Shown: in pieces, positions 1 to 7,688 of the stretch | How positions within the stretch are numbered: the stretch's first letter is position 1 | How the letters are laid out: each line of letters starts with the position of its first letter | Made by a program: the position numbers and the translations under genes | The notes under the pieces: model-generated | Seen by the model: only the letters and a program-made list of their open reading frames with translations | Told to the model about the DNA's origin: nothing | Databases searched by the model: none | From: Marivirga tractuosa DSM 4126 | Lineage (GTDB): Bacteria > Bacteroidota > Bacteroidia > Cytophagales > Cyclobacteriaceae | Length of the DNA: 64,000 nucleotides | Assembly (NCBI RefSeq): GCF_000183425.1 | Contig: NC_014759.1 | Coordinates: 620,001 to 684,000 of the forward strand | Direction: 5' to 3'

Positions 1-209
1 TTATATTCTGATTGTTGAGGAACTTGAAAATCGAAAAAGCCCAAACTATCTGTTTGGGCGCTGATTTCTGTATCAATCAATTGTATACTTGCAGAGGCAA
101 TCCCTTCACTATTTCTGACATCAACCACCTTGCCTTTTAAGTTTTGGCTTTGACCTAAAGTGTAAAGAGGGATAATAAATACTAAAATGGCAATTAGAAT
201 TTGACGCAT
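1..209 (-). CDS. N-terminus of exported protein with carboxypeptidase-regulatory-like domain (partial)
   Basis: This is a partial gene running off the left edge; 69 codons are visible from the ATG at 207-209. The product begins with a signal peptide (MRQILIAILVFIIPLYTLGQ). It then enters a beta-sandwich of the CarboxypepD_reg type: LKGKVVDVRNSEGIASASIQL followed by a TDSLGFFDF turn. In Bacteroidota this domain heads TonB-dependent outer-membrane receptors and some secreted or lipid-anchored proteins, so an outer-membrane transporter is the likeliest identity. The part that would decide it lies outside the window. The gene reads away from rpe, whose stop codon lies 17 bp upstream of this start, so the two may be cotranscribed. 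Confidence 0.6.
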   Translation of the reverse strand, partial: MRQILIAILVFIIPLYTLGQSQNLKGKVVDVRNSEGIASASIQLIDTEISAQTDSLGFFDFQVPQQSEY

Positions 210-226
210 GTACTGCAGGCTATTTA

Positions 227-883
227 TCAATAAGAAACGTCTTTTAGTTCCTGTATCGTATGAATAGGGTTCTCAGATTTGAAAACAAAATTTCCAGCGA
301 CCAATACATCGGCTCCCGCTTCCAACAATTTAGGAGCATTATCAATATTAACACCCCCATCAATTTCAATTAAAGTCGAGGCATTTTGATCTGCTATCAA
401 TTCCTTAAGTTGTCGCACTTTGGCGTAGGTTTGTTCAATAAATTTTTGTCCACCAAAGCCAGGGTTTACAGACATCATGCAGACTAAATCGGTATTCTGG
501 ATGACGTTTTCTAATAATGACACATTTGTATGTGGATTTATAGCTACTCCGGCTCTCAAGCCTAAATCTCGTATAGCTTGCAAAGTTCTATGCAAGTGCG
601 GACTTGCCTCATAATGCACTGAAATAGTGGCTGCTCCAGCATCATGGAATGCCTGAATATAATTTTCAGGTTTTTCAATCATCAAATGGACATCCAACGG
701 CTTTTTGGCATGTTTATAAATTGCTTCACAAACGGGCAATCCAAATGAGATATTAGGAACGAATATACCATCCATGATGTCTACATGGATATAATCTGCT
801 TGGCTTTCATTCAACATTTCCACATCTCTTTGCAAATTGGCAAAGTCTGCGGCTAAAACGGAAGGGGCTATTAAGTGACTCAT
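227..883 (-). CDS. rpe: Ribulose-phosphate 3-epimerase
   Basis: This cytoplasmic enzyme interconverts D-ribulose 5-phosphate and D-xylulose 5-phosphate in the pentose phosphate pathway. At 218 aa it has the usual length of the TIM-barrel family. Visible signatures are the metal-binding and catalytic segment HVDIMDG (H33, D35), HLMIEKPENY, the loop MSVNPGFGGQKF, and the phosphate-binding end IDGGVNIDNAP followed by LVAGNFVF. The ATG at 881-883 gives the correct N-terminus (LIAPSVLAADFANL). A -7 box lies only a few bases upstream, so the message may be leaderless or nearly so. The upstream neighbour is a ROK sugar kinase, which suits a sugar-phosphate context. Identity is secure. Confidence 0.96.
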   Translation of the reverse strand: MSHLIAPSVLAADFANLQRDVEMLNESQADYIHVDIMDGIFVPNISFGLPVCEAIYKHAKKPLDVHLMIEKPENYIQAFHDAGAATISVHYEASPHLHRTLQAIRDLGLRAGVAINPHTNVSLLENVIQNTDLVCMMSVNPGFGGQKFIEQTYAKVRQLKELIADQNASTLIEIDGGVNIDNAPKLLEAGADVLVAGNFVFKSENPIHTIQELKDVSY

Positions 884-887
884 TCGG

Positions 888-895
888 CAAAGATA
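888..895 (-). promoter_or_regulatory. Bacteroidota -7 box upstream of rpe
   Basis: On the minus strand this reads TATCTTTG, an exact match to the Bacteroidota -7 consensus TAnnTTTG. It ends four bases before the rpe ATG, so initiation here would give an almost leaderless transcript. I see no convincing TTG at -33, and the box lies in the 35-bp gap below the ROK gene. Confidence 0.4.
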
Positions 896-918
896 TAAAA
901 TTTGGCATTACTGACCAC

Positions 919-1830
919 TTAAGCGGTTAAAAATGCAGCTCCAAAAACTCCGGCACTATCTCCAAGCTTTGGTTTAACTATTGGTGTTTTCATATCAGGA
1001 TTAAAAGTAAATTGTTTTACCGACTCTACTCCTTCATCATATAAATGAGGAATATTTCCAACACCACCTCCTATTATTATCACATCAGGGTCAAGAACAT
1101 TTACTATTACGGATAAGCCTTTACCAAAATAATGAATTAATCGGTCATAAGTTTTTTGGGCAAAATCATCAACGTTTTTATCTGCTATAATGTCTTTTAG
1201 TTTTTTATCCTCACCGGAAATTCTTTTATAATACCGTTCTAAAGCTTTTCCGGCTAGAATGGTTTCTACACAACCACGTTTTCCGCAATAGCAATCTTCT
1301 CCATCTTCATCCAAGAAAATATGGCCCCACTCCCCTGCAATTCCATGTTTACCATTCCAAACTTTCCCATTAATGACCAGTCCACCACCAACACCTGAAC
1401 CCATAATGACTCCGAAAACTACTTCTGCTTTAGGGAATTGTTCTTTAACTACTCCCATTTGTGTTTCAGCCACTGCAAAACAATTCGCATCATTTGCCAT
1501 GAAAACAGGAATATTCAATAGTTTCTTGAGGTCTTGATGTAGCGGTTTATGATTCAAATTAGTTGAATTACTATTTTTTAGCAATCCGCTTTCTGGATCG
1601 GTCGAACCAGGAGTACCAATCCCGATTGATTTTGGCTGAAAACCTATTTCTTCAGCCATTTGGCTCACCAATAATTTAATTCGCTGAGTTATGTGCTCAT
1701 ATCCTTGATCAGCCTCAGTATCAATTCTTTTTCTTAATAGAACTTCAGGATTTTCTTTTGATTTTAAGATTACCCCTTCAATTTTGGTACCGCCCAAATC
1801 AATACCCCATAATGCATTTTGATTTTCCAT
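919..1830 (-). CDS. ROK family sugar kinase (glucokinase-like)
   Basis: This ATP-dependent hexose kinase of the ROK family has 303 aa, a normal length for single-domain ROK kinases without an N-terminal winged helix. Visible features are the phosphate-binding loop DLGGTKIEG at residues 11-19, the catalytic aspartate segment ANDANCFA, the second phosphate loop MGSGVGGGLVING, and the ROK zinc site: GEWGH followed by CYCGKRGCVET. Substrate cannot be read from sequence; glucose, fructose and N-acyl hexosamines are all possible. The gene lies between rpe and a DEAD-box helicase on the same strand. A 13-bp palindrome 28 nt upstream of the start could be an operator. Confidence 0.88.
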   Translation of the reverse strand: MENQNALWGIDLGGTKIEGVILKSKENPEVLLRKRIDTEADQGYEHITQRIKLLVSQMAEEIGFQPKSIGIGTPGSTDPESGLLKNSNSTNLNHKPLHQDLKKLLNIPVFMANDANCFAVAETQMGVVKEQFPKAEVVFGVIMGSGVGGGLVINGKVWNGKHGIAGEWGHIFLDEDGEDCYCGKRGCVETILAGKALERYYKRISGEDKKLKDIIADKNVDDFAQKTYDRLIHYFGKGLSVIVNVLDPDVIIIGGGVGNIPHLYDEGVESVKQFTFNPDMKTPIVKPKLGDSAGVFGAAFLTA

Positions 1831-1857
1831 CTTTAAAGAATTTTAAACAAATCTAAT

Positions 1858-1870
1858 ATGATAGTATCAT
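1858..1870. promoter_or_regulatory. 13-bp palindrome upstream of the ROK kinase
   Basis: The sequence atgata-g-tatcat is a perfect palindrome around a central base, 28 nt upstream of the ROK kinase ATG and in the 91-bp gap after the helicase gene. The size and place suit an operator for a small dimeric regulator. It could equally be chance in AT-rich DNA. Confidence 0.25.
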
Positions 1871-1921
1871 CTGACTATTTGAAATGAAAGTAACTTTTAA
1901 TTGAAAAATTTACAATCTGCT

Positions 1922-3037
1922 TTAACCAAAAGGAACTGGCTTGATCTTAATTCCCAATTCTTGTTGGATTTTTTTAATTTGAGTCACTTCATTTTTAGTA
2001 CACAAAGCCATACTAATTCCCGTTTTTCCAGCTCTTGCTGTTCGTCCGCTTCTATGGACATAATAATCCACTTGTTTAGGGATTTCATAATGCACTACAA
2101 ATGCTAAATTTGCTACATCTATCCCTCTGGCAGCAACATCTGTTGCTATTAATAAATCAAGCTTTTTGTTTTTGAAAGCTCTCATTTCTTTATCTCTATC
2201 CTTTTGGTGCATATCGCCTTCCAAAATTCCAGTTGAAATTTTCCTAGCATTAAGCTGCTCATGAAGTGCTCTTGCGGAGTTTTTGGTATTACAGAAAATA
2301 ATGCCTCTCTCCTTTTTTTGCGTTTTTAGAAAGTAATCCAACACCATCATTTTCTCATCAGTATCACATGGAACATACTGATGCATAATCTTCTCATTTA
2401 CCAATTCATTACCCGATGCTTTGATTTGTTTAGCATTTGGCTCTAAATATTGCTTAATGATGTATTTGATATCCGTAGGGATTGTTGCTGAAAAAAGCCA
2501 AATATCCTTTTTATGCTTCATGGTGTTCAAAATGAATTCCAAATCCTTCTTGAAACCCATGCTTAGCATCTCGTCTGCTTCATCCAACACCATCAATTTA
2601 GCGTCTCTGATATCAACTGCTTTTCTTCTTATCAAATCATTTAGCCTTCCTGGAGTAGCTACCAAAATTTGAGTTGGCCTTTTCAAGTTTTGAATTTGCT
2701 TTTCGATTTTCTCTCCACCAAAAACCACTTCCATGAATACTTTATCGGAGTATTTGGTAAACTTAAATAGTTGGTGTTTAATTTGCTGGGCTAATTCTCT
2801 TGTAGGAGATAAAATTACAGCTTGAATCTTATCGTCTTTGGGATTAATGCGTTCTAAAATGGGTAATCCAAATGCAGCCGTTTTGCCGGTACCGGTTTGC
2901 GCTTGCGCTACCAAATCTCCAGTATTTTGCATTAAATGACCAATCACCAATTCTTGGATCTTAGTCGGGTTTTGTATATTTAATTCTGATAGACCTTTGA
3001 TAAGTTTATCGGAAATTCCTAATTCTTTAAATGTCAT
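1922..3037 (-). CDS. DEAD-box ATP-dependent RNA helicase (first of a tandem pair)
   Basis: This is a 371-aa RNA helicase core with both RecA-like domains and almost no extension. Motifs in order are the Q motif (TFKELGISDKL, PTKIQE), motif I AQTGTGKT at 46-53, Ia PTRELAQQ, Ib TPGRL, II DEAD at 152-155, III SAT, IV IIFCNTK, V ATDVAARGID and VI HRSGRTARAG. Such proteins remodel RNA in ribosome assembly, cold adaptation or mRNA turnover. The lack of a C-terminal basic or DbpA-like domain prevents a specific name. The other helicase ends 17 bp upstream on the same strand, so the pair is probably one transcript. Confidence 0.93.
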   Translation of the reverse strand: MTFKELGISDKLIKGLSELNIQNPTKIQELVIGHLMQNTGDLVAQAQTGTGKTAAFGLPILERINPKDDKIQAVILSPTRELAQQIKHQLFKFTKYSDKVFMEVVFGGEKIEKQIQNLKRPTQILVATPGRLNDLIRRKAVDIRDAKLMVLDEADEMLSMGFKKDLEFILNTMKHKKDIWLFSATIPTDIKYIIKQYLEPNAKQIKASGNELVNEKIMHQYVPCDTDEKMMVLDYFLKTQKKERGIIFCNTKNSARALHEQLNARKISTGILEGDMHQKDRDKEMRAFKNKKLDLLIATDVAARGIDVANLAFVVHYEIPKQVDYYVHRSGRTARAGKTGISMALCTKNEVTQIKKIQQELGIKIKPVPFG

Positions 3038-3054
3038 GAGTTGTATTACTGAAA

Positions 3055-4272
3055 TTATCTATTCTTTTTTCTGAAAGGCTTCTTCTTTTTAAAACCCGAA
3101 GGCTTTCTTTTACGGGCATTTTCTTCATATTCAGGCCCTTGTCCAATTTGATTTGGCAAACTATTTGTTTTCATAATTGACTTCTCGATTAATGCCTCAA
3201 TACGATTAAATTTCTCCATATCCATTTCATTGATAAAGGTGATGGCTTCCCCTTTTGTTGCTGCACGGGCAGTTCTACCAATCCTATGGACATAATCTTC
3301 TGGATCACCCGGAACGTCATAATTAACCACTAGACTTATATTTTCTACATCGATACCTCGTGAAATAATATCAGTACCAATTAAAACCTGAACCTTTTTA
3401 GCTCTAAAATCACGCATAATGATTTCTCTTTCCTTCTGATCTAAATCACTGGAAAAAGCTTTTACAGACATGCCGATATCTTTCAAGTCTCTTTCTAAAG
3501 ATTTCACTTTATCTTTTTTGCCAGCAAAAACAATAGCCGTTTCATAGATACCTGATCCTAAAATGAATTTTAAAAGCTGTGTTTTATGGCCATCATAAGT
3601 TAAAAATGCCTTTTGAGAAATTCCAGCAGCTGGTTTGGAAATGGACAAACTGATTTCTTCAGGATTATTTAATATAGCTCCAGCTAATTTTTTAATCTTC
3701 GGTGGCATGGTAGCCGAAAATAAGAGCGTTTGTCTTTTCTGCGGTAGTTGCTTTACAATCCTCATGATGTCATCATGAAAGCCCATATCAAGCATTCTAT
3801 CGGCTTCATCTAAAATAAGATGTTGGACATTATCCAATTGCGTTTCATTAGAATTTAGAAGTGCAATAAGCCTTCCAGGTGTAGCCACTAATATATCTAC
3901 TCCAGCTCTAATCGCTTTTTTCTGTTGTTCCCATGCTGCACCGTCACCACCACCATAAATGGCGATGCTACTAGCATTGGTGAAGTATGAAAAACCTTCA
4001 ATTTGTTGATCTATCTGCTGAACAAGTTCACGTGTGGGGGCGATTATCAAGGTGTTAACCCCTTTCGTTTCACCACTATTAGCTATTTTATGTAAAATAG
4101 GTAGCACAAATGCAGCCGTTTTTCCTGTTCCCGTTTGTGCACAGGCGATTAAGTCTTTACCTTCTAATATTTTAGGGATCGCTTCTGTTTGAATGGGGGT
4201 AGCTTTTTGGAAGCCCATCATTTCCAAGCCTTCGCTTAGCGTAGGATGAAAGTTTAATTCTTTAAATTCCAA
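3055..4272 (-). CDS. DEAD-box ATP-dependent RNA helicase, RhlE-like (second of pair)
   Basis: This 405-aa DEAD-box helicase carries the Q motif (ATPIQTEAI), AQTGTGKT at 45-52, PTRELVQQ, TPGRL, DEAD at 155-158, SAT, IGTDIISRGID and HRIGRTARA. A lysine/arginine-rich tail at the C-terminus (KPSGFKKKKPFRKKNR) resembles the RNA-tethering tails of the RhlE class. The start is TTG at 4270-4272; no ATG lies between the promoter box and the Q motif, whose aromatic residue is F3, so TTG is the best-supported start. It is first in the transcript with the next helicase. The two proteins are diverged paralogues rather than a recent duplication. Confidence 0.92.
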   Translation of the reverse strand: MEFKELNFHPTLSEGLEMMGFQKATPIQTEAIPKILEGKDLIACAQTGTGKTAAFVLPILHKIANSGETKGVNTLIIAPTRELVQQIDQQIEGFSYFTNASSIAIYGGGDGAAWEQQKKAIRAGVDILVATPGRLIALLNSNETQLDNVQHLILDEADRMLDMGFHDDIMRIVKQLPQKRQTLLFSATMPPKIKKLAGAILNNPEEISLSISKPAAGISQKAFLTYDGHKTQLLKFILGSGIYETAIVFAGKKDKVKSLERDLKDIGMSVKAFSSDLDQKEREIIMRDFRAKKVQVLIGTDIISRGIDVENISLVVNYDVPGDPEDYVHRIGRTARAATKGEAITFINEMDMEKFNRIEALIEKSIMKTNSLPNQIGQGPEYEENARKRKPSGFKKKKPFRKKNR

Positions 4273-4312
4273 TTTCTTTATTTTTATTAATTAGAAACTT
4301 TGCAGTTTACAT

Positions 4313-4320
4313 CAAAGGTA
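4313..4320 (-). promoter_or_regulatory. Bacteroidota -7 box for the tandem helicase operon
   Basis: On the minus strand this reads TACCTTTG, an exact TAnnTTTG match. It gives a predicted 5' leader of about 35 nt before the TTG start of the helicase at 4272. A -33 TTG is not evident. Confidence 0.5.
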
Positions 4321-4369
4321 ATGAATAGCAGCGATATATAGCTATAGATTGTTCAGATTCCCATTTCAA

Positions 4370-6187
4370 TTAGGTATTCTCTGTTCTTTCTGTTCTACTT
4401 ACAACATCTCGGATAATTACATCTAATTCCAGGGCACTATCTCTAATAGATCGAATAATTTTAATTTTATCATTTACATCAAAGTTGTCATATTTCTCGA
4501 AGTAATCCAACAATCCCAAAAGCCTAGCTAATGGAGCTCTTACTTCATGACTTTGAATCCAAGCAATTTCTTTAAGTTTAGCATTTTGATTTTGAATTGA
4601 CTTTATATAGTTATTTCTAACCGTTATATCTCGAATTATACCTTGAATTTGTCCTTGGTAAGTGCTGTTACAACTAATTTCAACAGAGGTTTTTTTATTA
4701 TCACCAGAAAAGAGGGTTGCTTCTTCTAACGCTTTTCCCTCTTGGTGAATAAGCTCTATTAATGATAGTCCATTGGCATCCTCTAACTTTATAATGGAAT
4801 TTAAATTAAATGAATATACTTGATCAGCCGAAATCCCAGTCAATTCTAGCCCCTTTTGATTCAATTCCAGAAGATTACCCTTTTCATCAGCTAAGAAAAT
4901 AGCATCAGAAGCTTGTGCTACTAAATTTCGATATTTTTCTTCGCTCTTTTCTAACTTTTGTTCAGATAATACTTTGTCGGTAATCTCACGTACTACAGCC
5001 AAAACCTTTTCTTTGTTGATGGCTACATATCGCGATTCAAAATATTTCTTTCCATCCTTAAAGTCTAAGCTATAAGAATGGTCTACCACCTCGTTACGCT
5101 TTATTGCTTTAAGTATTACTTCATGAACATCACTTGCAAAGGATTTATCAAATAAATCGAAAATTGATTTTCCGATAAATTCTTTTGGTTTGTAGTATAA
5201 TAGAGATTGCTCATAAGCATGAAAATCAAGATAACGTCCTTCCTTGTCATAAATAAAAATTAAGTCAGGTATCGCTTGAACCATTGATTCCAAATATTCA
5301 TTATTTTCCTCTATTTCCTTAGTCTTTACTGAAAGCAGCATCTCTAATTTTTCAGGTTTTTTCAAAATTTGATAAGTGTATAGACCACTACCCACAGAGG
5401 ATGCGATAGTAAGCATGATTACTAATGCAAGCAGGAAATAGATTGTGACTTCTTGACTATAAACAGCAGTTATTTTCCAAGCAGATTCTTCAAATATATA
5501 GCTTAATGAAAGACTTTCCGACTTTTTATTATCGGTAAAATATTCGACTTTATTTGTATTTGGGTTGATTTTTGAGAATTCAAATGTAATATTTGTGTAG
5601 TCATTCTTTGCTATTCCAGAGGCCTTCAAAAAATCTTCAATTTTAATAAGGACTGCGGAAAAACCCCAGAATTCACTTTCCTGAAAAATTGGTAATCGAC
5701 CTACTATTCCAAGTCCTCCTTGTTTTAATTCAAGAGGTCCTGCATAATAAATCTTTTTATCTTTAATCGCCTTTTCTGCTTCAAGTTTAGTTTCAGGGTT
5801 TTCAAGAATGTTATAACCTAATACATCCTTATGTTCTTCATAAGGATATACATATTGAATTTCACCACCCTTTAAAATCTGAACCCCATATAAATACGGA
5901 TGTCTATCCATAATTTCTTTGGCAACGTAGTCAAAATTTTTGATAGTGTCTTCTAAAGGATCTATTGTTAGACCAATCGAAAATGCTGCTAAATTACTGT
6001 TTGTCAATATCTTGCGTGTATTTTCAGTAGCAAGATTTAAGGCTGTCTGTAATTGCTGAGTTTTTTGTTTTTGATAATATTGAAAACCAATCAAAATGGT
6101 TATAGTGAAGGTTAGTGCAGTTACTAAACCTATCCCTAGTGAAAACAATAAATATTTACCATTTCGCTTTGATTGATTTTTTTTCAT
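4370..6187 (-). CDS. Membrane CHASE/PAS sensor ending in a HisKA-like domain without ATPase domain
   Basis: The chosen start is the ATG at 6185-6187 (MKKNQSKRNG); an upstream in-frame ATG at 6220 lies inside a long palindrome. The product has 605 aa. It begins with a membrane segment (about 15-40), followed by an extracytoplasmic CHASE-like domain (motifs FDYVAKEIMDRHPYLYGVQI and YNILENPET), then a second membrane helix near 250-275 and two PAS domains (about 300-410 and 420-525). It ends with the H-box SHEVRAPLARLLGL (H547) and only 58 residues after the histidine. That is enough for the dimerisation helices, but no N, G1 or G2 ATP-binding boxes follow. It therefore cannot autophosphorylate as a canonical kinase. 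It may dimerise with, or be phosphorylated by, another kinase. Confidence 0.82.
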   Translation of the reverse strand: MKKNQSKRNGKYLLFSLGIGLVTALTFTITILIGFQYYQKQKTQQLQTALNLATENTRKILTNSNLAAFSIGLTIDPLEDTIKNFDYVAKEIMDRHPYLYGVQILKGGEIQYVYPYEEHKDVLGYNILENPETKLEAEKAIKDKKIYYAGPLELKQGGLGIVGRLPIFQESEFWGFSAVLIKIEDFLKASGIAKNDYTNITFEFSKINPNTNKVEYFTDNKKSESLSLSYIFEESAWKITAVYSQEVTIYFLLALVIMLTIASSVGSGLYTYQILKKPEKLEMLLSVKTKEIEENNEYLESMVQAIPDLIFIYDKEGRYLDFHAYEQSLLYYKPKEFIGKSIFDLFDKSFASDVHEVILKAIKRNEVVDHSYSLDFKDGKKYFESRYVAINKEKVLAVVREITDKVLSEQKLEKSEEKYRNLVAQASDAIFLADEKGNLLELNQKGLELTGISADQVYSFNLNSIIKLEDANGLSLIELIHQEGKALEEATLFSGDNKKTSVEISCNSTYQGQIQGIIRDITVRNNYIKSIQNQNAKLKEIAWIQSHEVRAPLARLLGLLDYFEKYDNFDVNDKIKIIRSIRDSALELDVIIRDVVSRTERTENT

Positions 6188-6211
6188 TGGTTCATTTAAT
6201 TCTTTGATAAG

Positions 6212-6254
6212 ATATATCATTTAAATGGTATGAAATACCATTTAAATGATATAT
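6212..6254. promoter_or_regulatory. Perfect 20-bp inverted repeat upstream of the CHASE/PAS gene
   Basis: Two 20-bp arms (6212-6231 and 6235-6254) are exact reverse complements separated by gaa. The repeat starts 25 bp upstream of the preferred start of the sensor gene and directly abuts the terminator of the gene before it. In RNA it forms a very stable hairpin in the leader. As DNA it could be an operator. The arms contain atttaaat and are AT-rich, but a perfect 20-bp match is unlikely by chance. Confidence 0.6.
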
Positions 6255-6288
6255 TTAAAAAAAAAGCTTTGGATAAATCCAAAGCTTT
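6255..6288 (-). terminator. Intrinsic terminator of the TldE-like gene
   Basis: An 11-bp perfect stem (6263-6273 with 6278-6288, core aaagctttgga) has a 4-nt loop. On the minus strand it is followed by a run of nine U. It lies 20 nt past the stop of the TldE-like gene, a textbook Rho-independent terminator. Confidence 0.85.
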
Positions 6289-6308
6289 CCATTTAACGGT
6301 TTAAATAA

Positions 6309-7625
6309 TTATACTGCATCTGATAAACTCGTAAACGTAAAGTCCCGAATTTTCATCACAGGCACTAAATTCCCATTAATTCTTTGTTGCTGTCCTAATT
6401 CCTCCAAATTATTCAGCATAATTATTGGGCTTTCATTAAAACGCATATTTTTGATTGGATGTTTTATTTTACCATTTTCGATGTAAAATGTTCCGTCCCT
6501 TGTTAAGCCAGTATAAAGCAAAGTTTGAGGATCAACAGTCCTAATATACCATAAGCGAGTGACAAGAATTCCTCTTTTGGTACTTTTAATCAAGTCTTCA
6601 GTAGTGGCATCTCCCCCAACCATAATTCCGTTTGCAGGCCCGGGAACAGGCTCAACACCTTGTTTTTGTGCCCAATACCTGCTGTAGGACATATTTTTTA
6701 CAACACCATTTTCAATCCAGCTTGTTCGTTTTCTAGGTAATCCATCACCAGACCATCCATTAGCTGGAACTAACTCATTAAATGGATCAGAATAAATGTT
6801 GACTCTTTCATCGACTAGTTTTTCACCAATTTTAGTTCCACCACCTTTTTTGGAAAGAAAACTTCTACCCTCATCAGCTTGCCTTGCGCCCATGTTGAAC
6901 AACATATTTCCTAAAAGCTGAACAGATGCTGCAGGTTCCATAATAACTGTATACTTACCAGGTTCAATTGCCTTTGCCTCTCTACTCATGATTGCTTTTT
7001 CCAAAGCTACAGCAGACGCCTCAGCTCCATTGAAAAGATTCACATCATTGAAATCTCTTGTAACCCACCCTGAACCAGTACCATCATTGGTTCGCATTGT
7101 CACGGTGAATTCCAACTCAGATGATTGTGAATAGGCGAATAAGCCTTTTGAATTCATAATACTCGAAAACCCAGATGAATCTTCTAAATATCCAGCAGCC
7201 GTAACTTCTTTTGCTTTCGCAGGCTCAATGCTATTTTTAGCAATTTCAGCTCTAAATTCTGGACTTATATCTGCCGTACTTTTAAAAAACGTTTTTGACT
7301 CTTTGTATTCTTGCGGCCCTAAGGGCTCCATAAATTCAGGGTTCTCAGGTGCTAGTTTTGCTAGTTCTTCTGCCCTTTTCACCACTTTTCTTAATGACTC
7401 ATCGTCAAACTCGTTAATGGTAGATGAAGCTGATTTTTTTCCGAAATTAGCCGTCACACCCAAACTGATGTCATCATTAAAACCACTGGTGGTTACTGTA
7501 TTTCTAGCATATCGGATATTGCCTCTTCCACTACCCGAAAGACCCGCTTCCAGGCTATCAGCAGTAGAAAAGCTCATCACTTTTTCCAATATTTGCTTTG
7601 CTTCTTCTTTAGATAATATTGCCAT
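6309..7625 (-). CDS. TldE/PmbA-like protein, TldD/PmbA family
   Basis: This 438-aa TldD/PmbA-family protein lacks the HExxxH metal motif, so it corresponds to the non-catalytic TldE (PmbA) partner. TldD/TldE form a heterodimeric metalloprotease that trims modified or unstructured peptides. Family-like segments are EAGLSGSGRGNIRYARN near the N-terminus, DISLGVTANFG, and the C-terminal region with VVKNMSYSRYWAQ and LLYTGLTRDGTFYIENGKIK. There is no signal peptide. The upstream TldD-like gene is 63 bp away on the same strand, and the two surely work together. Whether they meet in one compartment is unclear because only the partner has a Tat-like leader. Confidence 0.88.
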   Translation of the reverse strand: MAILSKEEAKQILEKVMSFSTADSLEAGLSGSGRGNIRYARNTVTTSGFNDDISLGVTANFGKKSASSTINEFDDESLRKVVKRAEELAKLAPENPEFMEPLGPQEYKESKTFFKSTADISPEFRAEIAKNSIEPAKAKEVTAAGYLEDSSGFSSIMNSKGLFAYSQSSELEFTVTMRTNDGTGSGWVTRDFNDVNLFNGAEASAVALEKAIMSREAKAIEPGKYTVIMEPAASVQLLGNMLFNMGARQADEGRSFLSKKGGGTKIGEKLVDERVNIYSDPFNELVPANGWSGDGLPRKRTSWIENGVVKNMSYSRYWAQKQGVEPVPGPANGIMVGGDATTEDLIKSTKRGILVTRLWYIRTVDPQTLLYTGLTRDGTFYIENGKIKHPIKNMRFNESPIIMLNNLEELGQQQRINGNLVPVMKIRDFTFTSLSDAV

Positions 7626-7688
7626 TGTTAAAGATTTTAGTTTTAGACTAATAGGATAAATAACTACTTAAAGTCATCACCTATTGAA

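Noticed and set aside
1922..4272. Tandem helicases as a recent duplication
   Set aside because: The two proteins differ throughout, in the C-terminal tail and in motif V (ATDVAARGID versus GTDIISRGID), so they are old paralogues.
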